A stretch of DNA of 37,378 nucleotides from JAWXCF01 sp034440515 (GTDB lineage: Bacteria; Bacteroidota; Bacteroidia; CAILMK01). The position numbers and the translations under genes were made by a program. Within the stretch, counting starts at the first letter, position 1. Every line of letters starts with the position of its first letter. A model generated the notes under the pieces. It was not told the DNA's origin. It saw only the letters and a list, made by a program, of their open reading frames with translations, and made no database searches. The stretch is taken from the NCBI GenBank assembly GCA_034440515.1, contig JAWXCF010000054.1, positions 1 through 37,378 of the forward strand. Reading direction: 5' to 3'. This document shows positions 34,524 through 37,378 of this stretch, piece after piece.

Positions 34524-35528
34524 ATGAGTAATTTACTCAAAGTAACTATAGACGGTATATCTGCTGAGGTAGCACCAGGTACAACAATATTAAATGCAGC
34601 CCGCCAAATTGGTGGTCACGTAACCCCGCCGGCTATGTGCTATTACAGCAAGTTGAAAGGTACTGGTGGTAAGTGCAGAGTTTGTTTGGTACGTGTTGCT
34701 GCAGGTTCAACTAAAGATCCACGCCCAATGCCGAAATTGGTAGCAAGCTGTTGCACCACGGTAATGGACGGGATGATAGTAGAAAATACCACCAGCCAAC
34801 AAGTACTAGAAGCTAGAAGGGGGGTGGTGGAATTCTTATTGCTAAATCACCCTCTAGATTGTCCTATTTGTGACCAAGCAGGCGAATGTCATTTGCAAGA
34901 TTTGGGGTACGAACACGGCAAAGTTGCTACTCGTTATGAAGAAGGAAGAAGGGTATTTAACCCAATTGATATAGGTCCATACATTAAGTTGCATATGACC
35001 AGATGCATACTATGCTATAGATGTACCTATGTAGGTGACCAATTGACTGATGAGCGTAAGCACGGAATAATGTGGAGAGGCGAAGCAGCTGAAATATCAA
35101 CCTACATACAAGAAAATGTAGATAACGACTTTAGTGGCAATATGATAGACGTGTGCCCAGTAGGTGCCCTTACCGATAATACATTTAGATTTAAAAGTAG
35201 AGTCTGGTTCTTAAAACCAAACGACGCTCATAGAGAATGCACCAAATGCTGCGGTAAAACATCAGTATGGATGCACGGAGAAGAAATATACAGAGTTACA
35301 GCCCGAAAAGATGAATGGGGAGAAGTAGAAGAGTTCATTTGTAATGAGTGTCGATTCGAAAAACATAGCGTTAGCGATTGGACTATAGAGGGGCCAAGAA
35401 TGATAAATAGACACAGTGTAGTAAGTCAAAACCTATTTGAACAACCATATTTGCGTATGATGAAAGAAAATAATAAGCAATTAGCTGCTGGCAGAGTGAA
35501 TTTATTGAATAAAGAAACGCAAAATTAA
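34524..35528 (+). CDS. nuoG: NADH-quinone oxidoreductase subunit G, short form (2Fe-2S / 4Fe-4S protein)
   Basis: A 334-residue complex I iron-sulfur subunit. An N-terminal ferredoxin-like domain binds 2Fe-2S through C39, C51, C54 and C76/77 (GGKCRVCLVRV). The His-Cys3 cluster is H109, C113, C116, C122 (HPLDCPICDQAGEC). The next cluster is CILCYRC (161, 164, 167) with C211 (DVCPVGAL). Four more cysteines (239, 242, 273, 276) form the start of the molybdopterin-type Fe4S4 domain. It ends there, lacking the long catalytic-like C-terminal region of E. coli NuoG, but a length near 330 is normal in many Bacteroidota, so it is not a truncation. It starts a three-gene nuo unit, four bases before nuoH. 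Confidence 0.93.
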   Translation: MSNLLKVTIDGISAEVAPGTTILNAARQIGGHVTPPAMCYYSKLKGTGGKCRVCLVRVAAGSTKDPRPMPKLVASCCTTVMDGMIVENTTSQQVLEARRGVVEFLLLNHPLDCPICDQAGECHLQDLGYEHGKVATRYEEGRRVFNPIDIGPYIKLHMTRCILCYRCTYVGDQLTDERKHGIMWRGEAAEISTYIQENVDNDFSGNMIDVCPVGALTDNTFRFKSRVWFLKPNDAHRECTKCCGKTSVWMHGEEIYRVTARKDEWGEVEEFICNECRFEKHSVSDWTIEGPRMINRHSVVSQNLFEQPYLRMMKENNKQLAAGRVNLLNKETQN

Positions 35529-35532
35529 GAGT

Positions 35533-36570
35533 ATGTTATTAGAAATTTTAATTAATGCAGGCGTCGTATTTGCCATATTTGCTATTTCACTACTAGTAGC
35601 AACATACTCAACCCTAGCCGAACGTAAAGTTGCAGGTATAATGCAAGACAGATACGGACCAGAACGTGCTGGACCGTTTGGTTTGTTACAACCTTTAGCA
35701 GATGCAGCCAAATTCTTCTTTAAAGAGGAAATCATTCCTACAGACAGTAATAGATTCTTGTTCATATTAGGTCCCTGCCTAGCAATGTTTACTGCTTGCC
35801 TAACTAGTGCAGTTATTCCTTGGTCTAGAGATTTCAACTTTGGCAGTATTCACATACCAATGCAAATTGCTAATCTTAATATTGGTATTCTTTACATTTT
35901 TGGAATACTTTCATTAGGTGTTTATGGCATTATGATAGGTGGCTGGGCCAGTAACAATAAGTTCTCACTATTGGGCGCAGTGCGTGCTAGTAGTCAAATG
36001 ATTAGTTACGAATTAGCTATGGGTATTGCAGTAATCGCAGTACTTATGATGACTGGTTCACTAAACTTAAGAGATATCGTAGAGGGTCAATCTGCTTGGA
36101 ACGGTATGCGTTGGAATATAATACTACAACCAATAGGTTTCCTTATTTTCATCATTTGTGCATTTGCAGAGTGCAATCGTGCTCCATTCGATTTAGCTGA
36201 GTGTGAAAATGAATTAGTTGGTGGATATCACACTGAGTATAGCAGTATGAAACTTGGACTTTTCTTATTTGCAGAATATGTAAATATGTTCATCAGCGGG
36301 GCTGTAATTAGCTCACTGTATTTAGGTGGGTACAATTTTCCTGGCATTCAGTCATTGACTGATGCTGGTTATGGAAACTTAGTAGCAGGAATTGGATTTG
36401 CAGTATTTTTTACTAAAATCATATTGTGCATTTTCGTATTTATGTGGGTTCGTTGGACCTTACCTAGATTTAGATATGACCAACTAATGAAACTAGGCTG
36501 GCAAATCTTGATTCCACTTTCTATATTGAATCTAATGGTAACAGGTGGGGTCATCTTGTTAAATTTATAA
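35533..36570 (+). CDS. nuoH: NADH-quinone oxidoreductase subunit H
   Basis: A 345-residue polytopic membrane subunit that helps form the quinone site of complex I at the junction of the peripheral and membrane arms. Family hallmarks are clear: ERKVAGIMQDRYGPERAGPFGLLQPLADAAKFFFKEE, shown by its ends E30 and E66; AVRASSQMISYELAMG; the acidic loop AECNRAPFDLAECENELVGGYHTEYSS, A212 to S238; and FMWVRWTLPRFRYDQLMKLGW. About eight membrane helices are expected. Length is normal. It is tightly linked to nuoG (4-base gap) and followed by nuoI after 33 bases. Confidence 0.97.
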   Translation: MLLEILINAGVVFAIFAISLLVATYSTLAERKVAGIMQDRYGPERAGPFGLLQPLADAAKFFFKEEIIPTDSNRFLFILGPCLAMFTACLTSAVIPWSRDFNFGSIHIPMQIANLNIGILYIFGILSLGVYGIMIGGWASNNKFSLLGAVRASSQMISYELAMGIAVIAVLMMTGSLNLRDIVEGQSAWNGMRWNIILQPIGFLIFIICAFAECNRAPFDLAECENELVGGYHTEYSSMKLGLFLFAEYVNMFISGAVISSLYLGGYNFPGIQSLTDAGYGNLVAGIGFAVFFTKIILCIFVFMWVRWTLPRFRYDQLMKLGWQILIPLSILNLMVTGGVILLNL

Positions 36571-36603
36571 GCACACACTTTTAAATAATTCTTATATACT
36601 ACA

Positions 36604-37176
36604 ATGCAATTAACTAATAGGAGTAAAATGGTAGATAAGCGCCCAATGAATTTTGTGGAGAGAGCTTACCTACCAGCTATATTTTCTGGAATGGGGGTAA
36701 CATTTAGCCATATGTTCAAAAAACGTGGTACCATTCGTTACCCAGAGGTAAAACGTGAATTTAGCCCAGTATTCCGTGGACTACATATATTAGCTAGAGA
36801 TGAACAAGGTAGAGAGCGATGTACTGCCTGCGGGCTGTGTGCATTAGCCTGCCCTGCAGAAGCCATCACGATGGAGTCTGCTGAGCGTAAACCATCAGAA
36901 ATTGGTCTATATAGAGAGGAAAAATATGCAGCAAAGTATGAAATAAATATGTTGCGATGCATTTTTTGCGGATTATGTGAAGAAGCCTGCCCTAAAGAGG
37001 CTATTTTCTTAACAGAGACTATGGCAAGTGCTAACTATGATAGATCTAACTTCATATATGGAAAAGATAGACTGGTTGACCCAGTAGTTAAAGAATTAGG
37101 TCACGTAAATGAGCAGGAAGAAAAATATAGGGACCATTGGATTCCCTCAAAAAATAAAAAGAAAGAATTGAAATAA
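36604..37176 (+). CDS. nuoI: NADH-quinone oxidoreductase subunit I
   Basis: A 190-residue ferredoxin-type subunit of the peripheral arm of complex I. Two 4Fe-4S motifs are visible: CTACGLCALACP (C73, C76, C79, C83) and CIFCGLCEEACP (C119, C122, C125, C129). They would carry electrons to the last cluster before quinone. Met9 (MVDKRPMNF) is a possible alternative start. The gene ends the nuoG-H-I unit and is followed within 25 bases by a terminator. nuoJ does not follow as it does in a complete nuo operon. Confidence 0.96.
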   Translation: MQLTNRSKMVDKRPMNFVERAYLPAIFSGMGVTFSHMFKKRGTIRYPEVKREFSPVFRGLHILARDEQGRERCTACGLCALACPAEAITMESAERKPSEIGLYREEKYAAKYEINMLRCIFCGLCEEACPKEAIFLTETMASANYDRSNFIYGKDRLVDPVVKELGHVNEQEEKYRDHWIPSKNKKKELK

Positions 37177-37199
37177 TATTTCGAAAATTCATTTAACGC

Positions 37200-37240
37200 G
37201 AGTGGGCATTTCATTTATATGATTCGCCCATTTTTTTTTT
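37200..37240 (+). terminator. Rho-independent terminator after nuoI
   Basis: GAGTGGGC at 37200-37207 pairs with GCCCATTT at 37226-37233 (two G-T wobbles), and a run of ten T residues lies at 37231-37240. It is 24 bases past the nuoI stop and should end the nuoG-H-I transcript. The remaining bases to 37378 show no gene that I can support. Confidence 0.8.
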
Positions 37241-37378
37241 ATTCTTAAATTGTTAAGCAAAAAGTTTTTTTAAGTATGTACGAGGGGAAATTGGCAAAAT
37301 GCAATTCAAATAAAAAATATTTACTTCAATTAAACTTTTTCTATTTATCTTTATCAAACTGTATTGTAGGTATTTGCA

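Noticed and set aside
34524..35528. NuoG seemed truncated compared with the E. coli subunit.
   Set aside because: A short NuoG of about 330 residues is the normal form in many Bacteroidota, all cluster ligands are present, and nuoH follows after four bases.
1..37378. Search for tRNA or rRNA genes, CRISPR arrays, insertion sequences, phage genes and attachment sites.
   Set aside because: No cloverleaf, spaced direct-repeat array, transposase or integrase was seen; gaps are short and explained by promoters and terminators.

Overview
This window is chromosomal DNA from a low-GC, Gram-negative member of the Bacteroidota. Four things point there: the run rpmB - rpmG - DUF4295 - ftsY - rimO; many type IX secretion system (T9SS) signatures (type A and type B sorting domains, a Plug protein, a PorP/SprF-like barrel); the phylum-type large LptD; and bacillithiol synthesis (BshC). 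The class cannot be fixed from the sequence, but a gliding or T9SS-positive lineage is clear. There is no tRNA, rRNA, CRISPR array or insertion sequence, coding density is very high, and no gap exceeds about 215 bases.

Layout. 112-6810 (minus): an MFS exporter downstream of a 1,771-residue PKD-repeat surface protein with a type B T9SS sorting domain. 7015-8802 (plus): an ABC exporter, overlapping tail to tail with an SbcD-like nuclease gene (8791-10098, minus). 10297-14663 (plus): the most interesting block. It holds an ECF sigma factor, a protein with a cytoplasmic anti-sigma-like tail, one inner-membrane helix, a long linker and a PorP/SprF-like barrel, then a tiny lipoprotein that is almost only a type B T9SS sorting domain, a GNAT acetyltransferase, and the T9SS Plug protein. 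The first three genes overlap by 11 and 7 bases. 14664-15725 (minus): an FAD-dependent oxidase. 15851-25510 (plus): bshC, tilS, a type A T9SS cargo protein, fhs and an M16 peptidase, ending at a strong hairpin. 25590-31611 (minus): a GIN-domain lipoprotein, rimO, ftsY, DUF4295, rpmG, rpmB, an MCE/MlaD-like protein and an N-acetylmuramoyl-L-alanine amidase. 31638-37176 (plus): lptD and then nuoG-nuoH-nuoI, closed by a terminator.

How the parts may work together. My main inference is that 10297-12747 encodes a trans-envelope regulatory circuit tied to the T9SS. The outer-membrane end of the putative anti-sigma factor resembles the SprF/PorP partners of type B cargo. The small lipoprotein carries a cargo-like type B domain and a surface-export signal after its lipobox cysteine. 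It could be a tethered ligand or cargo mimic that reports secretion state, or a particular adhesin, to the sigma factor. The large PKD protein upstream and the Plug gene downstream are candidate targets or partners. The other genes are mostly housekeeping and envelope functions: LPS assembly, lipid transport, cell-wall hydrolysis, respiratory complex I, ribosomal proteins, protein targeting, one-carbon metabolism and low-molecular-weight thiol synthesis.
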